Assembly (NCBI RefSeq): GCF_041154745.1
Contig: NZ_AP031573.1
Span: 1,736,001-1,800,000, forward strand
Length of the DNA: 64,000 nt
From: Flavobacterium sp. CFS9
Lineage (GTDB): Bacteria; Bacteroidota; Bacteroidia; Flavobacteriales; Flavobacteriaceae
Reading direction: 5' to 3'
Shown here: piece by piece, positions 26,750-35,531 of the stretch
Position numbering within the stretch: the stretch's first letter is position 1
Layout of the letters: every line of letters starts with the position of its first letter
Notes under the pieces: model-generated
The model's input: the letters and a program-made list of their open reading frames with translations, nothing else
Told to the model about the DNA's origin: nothing
Database searches by the model: none
Made by a program: the position numbers and the translations under genes

Positions 26750-28231
26750 CTATTTGTTTTTAATCAGTTTTTCCAGCACATAAGTTACTTCAGGGTCTTT
26801 CTCCTGTCGTAAATAACCAAGTATCTGATCCAAAGAAAGACTTATCTCCGGAAGTATACCCGTAGTTACCTTTGGAGGATTATCCCCAAAATAAAGATCT
26901 GTGATTGAAAATCTCAGAACAGCTCTTGTTTTAGGAAGTTTATAATGTATAAAGTAACCTGCAAAAGTATTATTGGCATTCCCTCCTGTTTCTTTTCCAA
27001 TGATGACACCTCGTTTGTTATCCTGCACCAGTTTAGCAAAATAAACAGCAGCCGAAAAAGTCTTCCCTCCTACAGCAACATAAACATTACCTGAAAACAC
27101 ATCCTTATCTGCAGGAAAATTTTCGAGTACTCCTTCCTTTATCCTTTCATTTCCGACAAACATATCTCCACTGGCACTAAATCTTTGGTACAGGAAATTT
27201 TCATAATTCTGAATATCTCCTTCGTTGGCACGAGATCCGTCAGAACTTACCAAACTCTCCGGATGAACTAACTTAATTGATTTTGCTTTATAATTAAACT
27301 TATTTTCAAAATTACCTTTCGAAATAAAGGAGTACAGGATCGCCGCTATTTTTGGATCTCCTCCTCCATTGCCGCGAATATCAATAATTACATTTTTATA
27401 CCCGTCTTTGTTTATTCTTTTAAAAAAATCACTGAATTTCTGATAGGCTTCATTCTCCTGCAAGTCAAAAGTATTAATCGTCAGTTTACCTGTGAGCTGC
27501 GCTTTGTAAAACTGGTAATCAATAGAAACCGCATTTTCAGCTTTATTAACTGGTTTTACCTTTTGCGAGCTTCTGTAATACATTTCATAAAAATTACGGC
27601 CGTTTAAAGTCAATTTTGCCGTTTCCTTATCGGATTGTTCTTTATATTCTATGCTGAATTTTTCTGCATAAGGCTCAACATAAAAACAGTAATTAGAAGA
27701 AAAATCGTCTGAAATCTGCTCCTCAATTCCCGTTTTTATTTCTCCTTCCCCTTGAATATGCTGCGAAATTTTTTGAATAATGGCTATAGCCGTTTGACCA
27801 TTAATAGTGGTAACTTCACTTAAATAAGGAATTTCAGCTCCTTTAATATTGACAAATAAACGATTACCAACCGCAATTAAAGGAATAGGGAAATAGGCCA
27901 ATTTTTCCTTAATGTAAGTGGCATAAAACTCTTCGGGTGCCGACACGGATAAATGACCGTCACGAATCTTAGGAAGATTGGTTAAAAACTGTAAATAATT
28001 GGGTGCATTTTGAATTTTCTTAATACTTGCTTTAAAACTGTTATCCCATTGCTCTTTAGTTATAAACCGAAAGGGATCCGGATGTTGTTTCTCTATAATC
28101 TCCTTCATCAATTCAAGATCTGCAATATAATCTTCTTTTTTAATATTCTCTATTTCCAATTTCTGAGCACTAACAAAATTTGCAAATACGCAGCACAAGC
28201 CAAAAGTTAACAGTTGTAATTTCATTTTCAT
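26750..28231 (-). CDS. S41 family (tail-specific type) peptidase, exported
   Basis: A 493-residue exported serine protease. A signal peptide (MKLQLLTFGLCCVFANFVSAQ) is followed by a helical N-terminal region, a PDZ-like stretch (INGQTAIAIIQKISQH) and the S41 core. The core has DIRGNGGGDPKIA, then GGKTFSAAVYFAKLV with the likely nucleophilic serine, then IGKETGGNANNTFAG with the likely lysine/glutamate. C-terminal processing proteases of this fold act in the envelope; the substrate is unknown. ATGs at 28231 and 28225 are both possible starts. A hexanucleotide tandem repeat lies 27-56 bases upstream. Confidence 0.85.
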   Translation of the reverse strand: MKMKLQLLTFGLCCVFANFVSAQKLEIENIKKEDYIADLELMKEIIEKQHPDPFRFITKEQWDNSFKASIKKIQNAPNYLQFLTNLPKIRDGHLSVSAPEEFYATYIKEKLAYFPIPLIAVGNRLFVNIKGAEIPYLSEVTTINGQTAIAIIQKISQHIQGEGEIKTGIEEQISDDFSSNYCFYVEPYAEKFSIEYKEQSDKETAKLTLNGRNFYEMYYRSSQKVKPVNKAENAVSIDYQFYKAQLTGKLTINTFDLQENEAYQKFSDFFKRINKDGYKNVIIDIRGNGGGDPKIAAILYSFISKGNFENKFNYKAKSIKLVHPESLVSSDGSRANEGDIQNYENFLYQRFSASGDMFVGNERIKEGVLENFPADKDVFSGNVYVAVGGKTFSAAVYFAKLVQDNKRGVIIGKETGGNANNTFAGYFIHYKLPKTRAVLRFSITDLYFGDNPPKVTTGILPEISLSLDQILGYLRQEKDPEVTYVLEKLIKNK

Positions 28232-28257
28232 TTATTTATTTGATTACGCATAACAAT

Positions 28258-28287
28258 CATTTACATTTACATTTACATTTACATTTA
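28258..28287. repeat. Five tandem CATTTA units upstream of the S41 protease gene
   Basis: Five exact copies of CATTTA are followed by a decayed TATTTA unit. The tract lies in the leader or promoter spacer of the S41 gene. Slippage here would change leader length without altering a coding frame. Confidence 0.8.
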
Positions 28288-28373
28288 TATTTAATTTTTT
28301 ATTACAAATCGGATCCTACAACAAACAAAAAAATCGTCTTTCCAGAAAGCTTATTTGAAGACTCTCCAAAGGA

Positions 28374-29549
28374 TCAAATTAATTTGTAAGAAAAAACCCT
28401 TACAAATAAAGCCCTTAAAAATGGTATTTTAGGGCACTTTAAAATAACTTTAACATCCTCGCTTAAACTTGTTTCTTCGTCTAAAAACTTAAAAATCAAT
28501 TGCGGATCTCCTTTTTTGAACAAAGACGAAAAAATACTGCTTCCCAATTCATTATGACGGTACAGAATGTCCAAAAGCAGTAAATCGTAAAACCAGAATC
28601 GGCTTTTTTTATGAAACGAAGTCATTTTTATCGGATCTGAAGTATGAAGAAACCCCACCAAATCAGCTGATTTTTTATCGGCATTTTTAAAAGTATACCC
28701 GGTGCTGGCTTTGGTCCACCCTCCTACCGTTCCAATATTCAAAACTCTTTTGGTATTCTTTTTCCAGAACGGATAACAGGTCATCGGGATACTTCCCTGT
28801 TCTTTCTCTACGATTTCGTATTGCTCAATGCCAAGTTTTTCTAAATAAATTTGAATCTCGTTTTCATACTCCGCCGTTGAAAGCAATTTCTCCGAAAATA
28901 AGGTGTATTCTACCAATGCTTCGGTTTTAGAAACAGGCAGCACATACATAAATCTCGTGTTACCCTTTTGTTCCACAGAAAAATCCATGAAAGTAGCCTG
29001 TTCCGGATTGAAGACTTCTTTTTCGGTTTTCACATACCAGCCCACAAAATGCTGTTGCAGAACGGAATACTTTGTCTGACTTAATGCAGCTGATGAGGCA
29101 TAAATACTATTCAGCAAATAATGACAAGTGTACCTGTTCTCTTCTGAACCTACAAAAACATGGGTATCAAGTTCGTTGATATTGGTTACTTTCTCGGTTA
29201 GAAAAGTGATATTCGAATGTTTGGAAAGTTCTTTGAAAACAAAATTATAAAAGTCTAACCCCCGAATTTGATTATACTGATAGGGTTTCAGGTTTAAATC
29301 ACGTTTGAAATTTTCATTAGCAAACAAAGCCGAATCCCATTTTTTAAGAACAATCGAACTCCAGACGGAATCTTCTTTCTCCCAAAAACACCAGGTTCGG
29401 TCATTGGTCTTTTTCACGTCCTGATCCAGTAATAGGATCGATTTATGGGCAAAATTCCCTGACAATACCATTTTGTAAACGGTCATCAAAGCTGCTAAAC
29501 CCGTTCCGGTAAAAATGTAATCGAAGTGTTTGATTTGTGAGGATTGCAT
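28374..29549 (-). CDS. crtY: Lycopene beta-cyclase (CrtY/CrtL type)
   Basis: A 391-residue flavoprotein that closes the beta rings on lycopene to give beta-carotene, a step toward the yellow zeaxanthin-type pigments of flavobacteria. The N-terminal dinucleotide-binding stretch is YIFTGTGLAALMTVYKM. The later TKASTGYTFKNA and FMDFSVEQ...FMYVLPVSKTEALVEYTLF are cyclase hallmarks. The first in-frame start codon at 29555 is TTG; ATG at 29549 is preferred. It is 18 bases downstream of the thioredoxin gene and looks co-transcribed. The rest of the carotenoid pathway is not in the window. Confidence 0.88.
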   Translation of the reverse strand: MQSSQIKHFDYIFTGTGLAALMTVYKMVLSGNFAHKSILLLDQDVKKTNDRTWCFWEKEDSVWSSIVLKKWDSALFANENFKRDLNLKPYQYNQIRGLDFYNFVFKELSKHSNITFLTEKVTNINELDTHVFVGSEENRYTCHYLLNSIYASSAALSQTKYSVLQQHFVGWYVKTEKEVFNPEQATFMDFSVEQKGNTRFMYVLPVSKTEALVEYTLFSEKLLSTAEYENEIQIYLEKLGIEQYEIVEKEQGSIPMTCYPFWKKNTKRVLNIGTVGGWTKASTGYTFKNADKKSADLVGFLHTSDPIKMTSFHKKSRFWFYDLLLLDILYRHNELGSSIFSSLFKKGDPQLIFKFLDEETSLSEDVKVILKCPKIPFLRALFVRVFSYKLI

Positions 29550-29567
29550 CTTCAAAAATAAGGAATT

Positions 29568-30032
29568 TTATTCTTGCAGTTTTCCTAAAAGCAGGTTAAA
29601 ATCGGCAGGTTTCAGGTAACTGTTATACTGAGCAATAATTTCATACTGCTCATTCAAAACACATAAAACCGGATATACAAGCTGTCCGTTTAGGGTACCA
29701 AGTTGCAAGGCCAGTTCATGAACGCCAACATTATTTCCTGAAGGTTTGTATTTAAAAATGTGTTTGTTAAACGTAATCGCTCTCTTTTCTTCCGCATTCA
29801 AATCGACGAAGTAGAAGTCTGAATTGAGTTTTTCAATCACTTCCTGATTTTTAAACGTCGTATTTTTCATTCTTTGGCAATATTGGCACCAATCGGTGTG
29901 AATGAAAACAATGATTTTTCGTTTTTGAAATTGTGCTAAGCTATCCACCTCCTCAAAAGTCCTGCTTTTTAACTGGCAGAAACCTGTTGAAGTTATTGTG
30001 AAGAAGAAAATAAGGAGAAATAGTTTTTTCAT
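29568..30032 (-). CDS. Exported thioredoxin-fold protein
   Basis: A thioredoxin-like protein with a signal peptide (MKKLFLLIFFFTITSTGFCQ). The active motif is WCQYC (Cys49 and Cys52 counted from the ATG at 30032). It belongs to the thioredoxin_7/DUF255-like group. A GTG at 30050 gives a longer frame, but the ATG at 30032 starts the signal peptide directly. It lies between the TonB receptor gene and crtY. Likely a periplasmic disulfide reductase or a metal-handling helper. The partner is unknown. Confidence 0.8.
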   Translation of the reverse strand: MKKLFLLIFFFTITSTGFCQLKSRTFEEVDSLAQFQKRKIIVFIHTDWCQYCQRMKNTTFKNQEVIEKLNSDFYFVDLNAEEKRAITFNKHIFKYKPSGNNVGVHELALQLGTLNGQLVYPVLCVLNEQYEIIAQYNSYLKPADFNLLLGKLQE

Positions 30033-30045
30033 TGTTTGAGTTTTT

Positions 30046-30159
30046 GCCACAGATTACACAGGATTTCTCATTTGCCACGAATTCACAAATTAAATTGTAA
30101 ATCTTTTTCTAAAAAAGCGTGAATTCTTGGCGGGAAAAAAACTTTTATCAATCTGTGGC
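30046..30159. repeat. Nested intergenic hairpin (GCCACAGATT / AATCTGTGGC)
   Basis: The outer arms GCCACAGATT (30046-30055) and AATCTGTGGC (30150-30159) are perfect complements. The inner arms GCCACGAATTCAC (30074-30086) and GTGAATTC-TTGGC (from 30119) pair inside them. The element fills the gap between the receptor stop and the thioredoxin start. Confidence 0.7.
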
Positions 30160-30167
30160 TTATAAAT

Positions 30168-32429
30168 TTATCTAAAATTGTATCGCAATCCTAAGAATCC
30201 CCGAATGGTCTGATTTTGTCCGTAAACATAAGTGGTATCAAAAGTTAAACCATATGGATTATCCGGTGTAACCAATACTTTTCCGGCCGAATCATACTGT
30301 ACATTTTTATCAAAAGGATCATTGGTTCTCGAAATCAAAAACGGATTATTTTGTTTTGGCTTAAAGTTCAGCAAATTTTTGATTCCGCCATAAAGCTCAA
30401 AATTCTTCCAGCCTGTAAACGTAAACTGAATATTCTGAATGCTGTACCAAGGCGAATTTGGATTTCTCGGATCATACTCGTTCAATAATGGCAGTTTCAT
30501 CGGACTGTAAACGTTTCCGGTATAATCCAATACTAAATTCCAGGGTTCTATTTTATAAGAAACACTCCAGGTTCCGGTAAATCTTTCAGTTAAGAAAGGT
30601 CTCTGTGAAATTTTGTCCTGAACATTTTTATTGTCTAAAACGGTCGCCCCTAAAATGAACTTTAAACCATTTGTAAAATTGACATCAATATTGGTACTGA
30701 TTCCCTGACTGAGAGCATATCCATCAATATTGTCGTAAATGATCTTGTTGGGATCGGTTTCGTAGTCTGAAATGATTTTATTACTAAAACGGGTGTAAAA
30801 AGCGGTTGTTTCGATTCCGACAAAAACTCCGCTGTCAAAGTTTATTTTCTGAATGTAATTCAAATTAACGTTTACTGATTTTTCCGGTTTTAAATCACTT
30901 TTAAGCACAACATCTCGTGAGCCCGTCAGCGCCGCGTGATCTTCTGTAAACAAATTCACCACTCTGAATCCTGTTCCGGCGTTTAATCTGAAAATTGTAT
31001 TTTCATTTGCTTTAAAACGATACGCAAATCGGGGTGTAAAAATAGAACCGTGAATAGAGTTATAATCGTATCGTGCTCCTAACAGAACCTGACTCTTTGG
31101 AGAAAATGTTATCTCGTCCTGAACAAAAATTCCCGGTAACCAGGTTTTTTCGGCATTTTTTGTTGCCGGTGTATTGTCGTCGTAATAGGAATATCGGCTA
31201 GCTATTCCGGCAAGGAAATCGTTACTGCCTATCTTTTTATCCCAGGTTAACTGCAGGAACCCTATTTTCTGATTCGCGATGTATGATGTTGTTCCGTAAC
31301 GGCTGTCCTGATAATGTATATTTCCCGAGAACGATAACATCAGCTTTTCTTCAAAAGGCAATTGGTAACTTCCAATTAATTCTCCCCTTTTCGTATAAAT
31401 ACTTTCACCGTAAATTTCGTCACCTCCGCGATATTTTCTTTCCCAACGAACGTCTCCTCCCCAACGGTCTTCATACATCCCACGAGCTGCTATGGTAAAA
31501 AGACGATTCTCGTTTCGCTGAAAGCTCCATTTATTAAAAACCGAAATCCTTTTGGAAAGCGTCACATCGGTGAAATTATCGTTGTCTTTATCGATAACCT
31601 GATTGTAATTGAAATAATTGACTCCTAAAAGTGAAGTCGCCTTTTTTCCGGCATTGAATTTCATTCCCAGATCGAGATTATTCTCTAAATAGGTTGTTGT
31701 AAAATAATCTGCCGAAAAAACCGGAGCATTTGTTGGATTCTTGGTAATAATATTGATTAATCCTCCCACAGCCTCACTCCCATAAAGAGAGGAAGCAGGG
31801 CCTTTTACAATTTCTATTCTTTCTACCAGAGAATTCGGAATTCCGGACAAACCATAAACTGTTGAAAGGCTGCTGACAATTGGCATTCCATCAATCAAAA
31901 CCAAAGTATATGGACCTTCGAGACCGTTTATATGAATATCTCCCGTATTACAAACCCCGCAATTTAGCTGTGGCCGAACCCCGTTTATGTTTTGAAGCGC
32001 ATCGTAAATACTAGGAGTTGGATTCTTCTTAAAAAAAACAGGGGAATAAACCTCAACCGGAACAGCGCTTTCTAATCGTTTTACTGCTTTTAAAGTTCCC
32101 GAAACTACTACCTCATTCAATTGATTGTCTGTATCGTCCAATTCAAAATTATACTTTTGAAGAGCATCCTTCGTAACGTCGATTTTCTTTTTTGAAGTCT
32201 GAAAACCTACCAGAGAAACCTGAATCGTATAATTTCCAACCGGTACATTTTCGAAGTTATAATATCCTAAACTATCCGTAACCGATCTGTATTTTGTTCC
32301 CAATAAATGTACGCTTGCCAACTGTAATTGATGGCCATCACCTGAAATAATTCCGGAAACAGAACTGGTTTCCTGAGCAAATGAAAACTGCAAACCAAAG
32401 AAAAGCAGCATCAAAAATAGTTTTTTCAT
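30168..32429 (-). CDS. TonB-dependent outer membrane receptor
   Basis: A 753-residue receptor. A signal peptide (MKKLFLMLLFFGLQFSFAQ) is followed by a carboxypeptidase-regulatory-like domain (about 25-105), a plug (LNEVVVSG...LVERIEIVKGPASSLYGSEAVGGLINIITKNP) and a 22-strand barrel ending in an aromatic residue (FLGLRYNFR). The plug contains an unusual CGVC pair. The longer frame starts with TTG at 32453; ATG at 32429 is chosen because it starts the signal peptide. A -7 box (TAGTTTTG) and an MntR-like palindrome overlap just upstream. With the neighbours this suggests import of a metal or metal complex. The ligand is not proven. Confidence 0.9.
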   Translation of the reverse strand: MKKLFLMLLFFGLQFSFAQETSSVSGIISGDGHQLQLASVHLLGTKYRSVTDSLGYYNFENVPVGNYTIQVSLVGFQTSKKKIDVTKDALQKYNFELDDTDNQLNEVVVSGTLKAVKRLESAVPVEVYSPVFFKKNPTPSIYDALQNINGVRPQLNCGVCNTGDIHINGLEGPYTLVLIDGMPIVSSLSTVYGLSGIPNSLVERIEIVKGPASSLYGSEAVGGLINIITKNPTNAPVFSADYFTTTYLENNLDLGMKFNAGKKATSLLGVNYFNYNQVIDKDNDNFTDVTLSKRISVFNKWSFQRNENRLFTIAARGMYEDRWGGDVRWERKYRGGDEIYGESIYTKRGELIGSYQLPFEEKLMLSFSGNIHYQDSRYGTTSYIANQKIGFLQLTWDKKIGSNDFLAGIASRYSYYDDNTPATKNAEKTWLPGIFVQDEITFSPKSQVLLGARYDYNSIHGSIFTPRFAYRFKANENTIFRLNAGTGFRVVNLFTEDHAALTGSRDVVLKSDLKPEKSVNVNLNYIQKINFDSGVFVGIETTAFYTRFSNKIISDYETDPNKIIYDNIDGYALSQGISTNIDVNFTNGLKFILGATVLDNKNVQDKISQRPFLTERFTGTWSVSYKIEPWNLVLDYTGNVYSPMKLPLLNEYDPRNPNSPWYSIQNIQFTFTGWKNFELYGGIKNLLNFKPKQNNPFLISRTNDPFDKNVQYDSAGKVLVTPDNPYGLTFDTTYVYGQNQTIRGFLGLRYNFR

Positions 32430-32443
32430 TATTATAAAATTAA

Positions 32444-32461
32444 ATTTAGACAAAACTAAAA
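32444..32461 (-). promoter_or_regulatory. Receptor promoter -7 box overlapped by an MntR-like palindrome
   Basis: The plus-strand sequence ATTTAGACAAAACTAAAA matches the perfect palindrome upstream of mntH (TTTTAGACTTGTCTAAAA) at 13 of 18 positions. On the minus strand TAGTTTTG (32451-32458) fits the Bacteroidota -7 consensus inside the same site. No TTG at the right distance was found. Confidence 0.4.
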
Positions 32462-32560
32462 ATTAAATTTGACAAATAGTGTTTCTGAAGCAAAAAACTT
32501 TAATCTAACTTCAATTCAAGGTTTTGCAGCGGTTTTACTCAGATAAAGAGGTTATTCGAT

Positions 32561-33475
32561 TTAACCTAAAAACGATTCATCAATCAGTTCTTTATTGATC
32601 GAAGCCCCGGCAAAAGATCCGGAAGAAACAGCCATAGCAACAGATCGCGCCTGAATATGACAATCACCACTGGCGAAAACTCCGGGAATTGTTGTTTTCT
32701 GAAAAGCATTAATTTTCAACAAACCCTGTTCTGTCAATTCACAGCCTAAAGCTTCCGGAAGCGGACAATGCTGCTCAAAAGGTGGTCTGAAATAAATAAC
32801 TTTGACATCAATTGCTTTTTGATTTTTAAAAAGAAGCTGTTCAACATTTCCGTTTTCCTGCTTTACGCCAACAATTTCATCTTCTATAATTTCAATTTTA
32901 TGTTGCTCTAAAACTTTAGATTGTGCTACAGTAAATATTGATTTCCCATTGGTTAGTACTCTTAAGTCATTTGTCCAGTTCGAAATTAGTTTGGCAAACT
33001 CAAAGCCCATATCACCATTAGCGATAATCGCTGTTTTTTCCTTTTTGACTTCATAGCCGTGACAATACGGACAATGCAATATTGAAATTCCCCAGCATTC
33101 CCTAAAACCGTCAATTTTGGGTAGTAAATCTTTTATTCCGGTAGCAAACAGTAACTTTTTAGAAATGAATAATTTTCCGGATTCTGTTTTGATTTCAAAT
33201 CCTTCTTCCGTTTTAATTGCACCAATCGCTAATCCGTTATAAAAATGAACGGTATCGTAAAAATCAACCTGAATCAAGGCTTTCGCCGAGATCACTTCGG
33301 GTCTTTCGCCATCTTGTGTGATGAAGTTATACGAATAAGGTGTCTGTCGGTTACAGCGTGAACCACTGTCGATAACCAAAACCTGTCGTAAAGAACGCCC
33401 CAGGCTCATTGCAGCCGAAAGTCCGCTATAACTGCCTCCAATAATTATAACATCGTATGTATTATTATCTCTCAC
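32561..33475 (-). CDS. NAD(P)/FAD-dependent oxidoreductase, thioredoxin-reductase-like
   Basis: A 304-residue flavoprotein with an N-terminal FAD-binding motif (VIIIGGSYSGLSAAM), a CPYC redox pair at Cys135 and Cys138 (ILHCPYCHGYE), and the C-terminal FASGDCH FAD motif. This is the two-domain thioredoxin reductase plan, but with CPYC rather than CATC and without the usual NADPH GxGxxA motif (TAIIANGDMGFEFA instead). No ATG fits; a GTG at 33475 appears to be the start. It is the third gene of the merC-like/COG0523 operon, 12 bases after the GTPase gene. The electron acceptor is unknown. Confidence 0.82.
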   Translation of the reverse strand: MRDNNTYDVIIIGGSYSGLSAAMSLGRSLRQVLVIDSGSRCNRQTPYSYNFITQDGERPEVISAKALIQVDFYDTVHFYNGLAIGAIKTEEGFEIKTESGKLFISKKLLFATGIKDLLPKIDGFRECWGISILHCPYCHGYEVKKEKTAIIANGDMGFEFAKLISNWTNDLRVLTNGKSIFTVAQSKVLEQHKIEIIEDEIVGVKQENGNVEQLLFKNQKAIDVKVIYFRPPFEQHCPLPEALGCELTEQGLLKINAFQKTTIPGVFASGDCHIQARSVAMAVSSGSFAGASINKELIDESFLG

Positions 33476-33487
33476 TATATACTATTT

Positions 33488-34693
33488 TTAAGAAGTTCTC
33501 GGTATTGGAAAAAGATCTTTCTTTGGGAAAAATCCGTCCTGATAATCTATAATCTCATCTGCAGTACAAAGACACTTTTTAAGTTCATTGAGAATTTCGA
33601 TTTCTTTCATCTTCTGACCAATAAAAACAAGTTCATTGAGTCTGTCACCGAAATTAGAAGTCCACCGTTCTTCTATAACATCCTGAAATTCAACAAAATT
33701 ATTAAAGGTCATTCGTTCGCTTAATGGCATACTCGCCCACCAGACCCCGGCTCCTTCAGCTTTCATTGATCCACCGGCCTGACTCCAGTTTATGGCCTGC
33801 TCCGGTCGGGAAGCCATCCATAACAGCCCTTTACTACGAATAATGTTGGCAGGAAACTCTGATGTAATAAAATTCCACAACCGATTGGGATGAAAGGGCC
33901 TGGGATCTCTAAACACAAAAGAACTAATTCCATATTCTTCCGTTTCAGGTGTATGAATACCTTCTAATTCCCGAATCCAACCCGCTGAATTTTCGGCTTC
34001 TTCATAATTGAATAATCCCGTGTTCATAATTTCGTTTGGATCAACGTTACCTGAAACCGAAGTGATTATTTTCGCCACAGGATTCAGCTTTTGAATAGAA
34101 GCTCTCAAAAATTCTAATGATCTGATACTAACGAGATCTGTTTTATTCAAGATGATAACATTGGCAAATTCCACCTGATCTACCAGAAGGTTTACGATCG
34201 TTCGATTGTCATTTTCAAGATCGGATAAGTTTTGCTCCTGCAAGGTTTTGGCTGAACCAAAATCTTTAAAAAAGTTAAAACTATCTACAACAGTCACCAT
34301 TGTATCGATGTAACTAAATCTGGACAAGTCAATATTTTCCTCTTCGTTCACAAAAGAGAAAGTCTGCGCTACCGGAATGGGTTCACTGATACCTGTACTT
34401 TCAATAAGCAGGTAGTCAAACCTGTTTTCTTTGGCCAGTTTTTCGACTTCAAGCATTAAATCTTCCCGCAAAGTGCAGCAAATACAGCCATTCGTCATCT
34501 CAACTAATTTTTCTTCGGTTCTTGATAAGGTGTGTTCCTTCTTTACCAGTTGGGCATCAATATTAACTTCACTCATATCATTTACGATCACAGCGACTTT
34601 TAAGTTTTCTTTATTGTGAAGAATATGATTAAGAAGTGTTGTTTTTCCTGCGCCAAGAAATCCGCTTAAAACGGTTACGGGTAGTTTTTTCAT
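33488..34693 (-). CDS. COG0523 metal-chaperone GTPase (CobW/ZigA/YciC type)
   Basis: A 401-residue G3E GTPase. It has a Walker A motif (GFLGAGKT, residues 11-18), the family metal-binding CxCC motif (Cys70-Ile-Cys72-Cys73 in [11 protein letters not shown]), an ESTGISEP switch and an NKTD base motif. The C-terminal CobW_C domain follows from about residue 260. Zinc-responsive members move zinc to client proteins during starvation. Operon position behind a Zur-like double operator supports a zinc role here. Its start is 2 bases after the MerC-like gene. Confidence 0.92.
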   Translation of the reverse strand: MKKLPVTVLSGFLGAGKTTLLNHILHNKENLKVAVIVNDMSEVNIDAQLVKKEHTLSRTEEKLVEMTNGCICCTLREDLMLEVEKLAKENRFDYLLIESTGISEPIPVAQTFSFVNEEENIDLSRFSYIDTMVTVVDSFNFFKDFGSAKTLQEQNLSDLENDNRTIVNLLVDQVEFANVIILNKTDLVSIRSLEFLRASIQKLNPVAKIITSVSGNVDPNEIMNTGLFNYEEAENSAGWIRELEGIHTPETEEYGISSFVFRDPRPFHPNRLWNFITSEFPANIIRSKGLLWMASRPEQAINWSQAGGSMKAEGAGVWWASMPLSERMTFNNFVEFQDVIEERWTSNFGDRLNELVFIGQKMKEIEILNELKKCLCTADEIIDYQDGFFPKKDLFPIPRTS

Positions 34694-34695
34694 TG

Positions 34696-35043
34696 CTAGA
34701 TATGTTTGTGATTTTTATAATTTAGAAGATGTCCGATAATCATTCCGATACCGCCAATAAAAATCAGATCCAAATGAATATCCAGTATTATTTCACTCAG
34801 AATGCTGATCCAAATCAGAGATATCGATAAAATCAAAGTTGTAGCAACTAAAAGACTTGATTTTTTAATAATTTTGAGGATTGCAATTAAACCTATTGAG
34901 GCAAAGGTCAAATCGATAAATGGATTGTGACTAAGGCCCAAAGGCAAAATCGTAAGAAGCGGAAATATCAGACAATGAACCAGACAAATGGCAGCACTTG
35001 AAATTCCTAATATATCGTAAAAAGGCGTCGTTGTTTTCTTCAT
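34696..35043 (-). CDS. MerC-domain membrane protein
   Basis: A 115-residue inner membrane protein with about four helices. [23 protein letters not shown] carries the MerC-like cysteine pair in the first helix (Cys19, Cys24 approximately), and [21 protein letters not shown] closes the protein. MerC relatives move metal ions across the membrane in mercury operons, but such domains are also found in Bacteroidota zinc loci. First gene of the operon. Its promoter is covered by two copies of a Zur-like palindrome. Confidence 0.82.
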   Translation of the reverse strand: MKKTTTPFYDILGISSAAICLVHCLIFPLLTILPLGLSHNPFIDLTFASIGLIAILKIIKKSSLLVATTLILSISLIWISILSEIILDIHLDLIFIGGIGMIIGHLLNYKNHKHI

Positions 35044-35058
35044 TTTCAGTACATTTGC

Positions 35059-35117
35059 TTAATGCAATTATGTTGCAAATATATAACTTTATTTTTAACG
35101 CAACAATGTTGCGTTAA
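35059..35117. promoter_or_regulatory. Divergent promoter with two Zur-like operators
   Basis: Box 1 (35095-35117) is a perfect inverted repeat, arms TTAACGCAACA and TGTTGCGTTAA around one A. Box 2 (35059-35081) matches it at 16 of 23 positions, keeping the GCAA and TTGC cores. On the minus strand a full promoter is visible: TTG at 35106-35104, 20 bases, then TATATTTG at 35083-35076. The -33 lies in box 1 and the -7 lies in box 2, a repression layout. The fur-type gene begins 20 bases beyond box 1, so both divergent units can be controlled. Confidence 0.75.
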
Positions 35118-35137
35118 TTTTTTTAATGCTCAAAAAA

Positions 35138-35530
35138 ATGAAAACAACAAGAAATACAGCAGCAAAGACAGCTGTTTTAGAGATTTTTGACAAATCTAAA
35201 ACAGCCTTGTCACATACCGAAATTCACAAACAGATCGATGATTTGTGCGATCGCGTAACCGTTTACAGAATATTAGACCGATTAGTCAATGAAGATATCG
35301 TTCATAAAATCGTTAACTTAGACGGGACTGTAAAATATGCCAAATGCCACCATCATGCGCAAAGAGTACACATTCACAATCACGCTCATTTTAGCTGTGA
35401 AAAATGTTTGGAGGTCACTTGTCTGGAGAATGTAAAACCAAGCTACATTATTCCGCACAATTATAAAGTCAATGAGATAAACTTCACCTTGTCAGGATTG
35501 TGCCCGAATTGTTTGAATTCAAACAATTAA
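35138..35530 (+). CDS. Fur-family regulator, Zur-like
   Basis: A 130-residue metalloregulator. It has a winged-helix DNA-binding domain (ALSHTEIHKQIDDLCDRVTVYRILDRLVNEDIVHKI) and a dimerisation domain with a histidine cluster (CHHHAQRVHIHNHAH). Two CxxC pairs (CEKC, CPNC) form the structural zinc site. ATG at 35138 (MKTTRNTAAKTAVLEI) is preferred to ATG at 35126, which leaves only 8 bases after the operator. Position beside the COG0523/MerC operon and a GCAACA-type palindrome favour a zinc (Zur) sensor rather than an iron Fur. Metal specificity is an inference. Confidence 0.85.
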   Translation: MKTTRNTAAKTAVLEIFDKSKTALSHTEIHKQIDDLCDRVTVYRILDRLVNEDIVHKIVNLDGTVKYAKCHHHAQRVHIHNHAHFSCEKCLEVTCLENVKPSYIIPHNYKVNEINFTLSGLCPNCLNSNN

Positions 35531-35531
35531 G

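Noticed and set aside
35126..35137. Earlier start of the Fur-type gene
   Set aside because: Only 8 bases separate it from the operator; ATG 35138 gives the usual family N-terminus and room for a ribosome site.
35138..35530. Calling the Fur-type regulator an iron Fur or PerR
   Set aside because: The neighbours are zinc-type (COG0523, MerC-like), and the operator does not resemble the GATAATGATAATCATTATC-type Fur box. Zur remains an inference.
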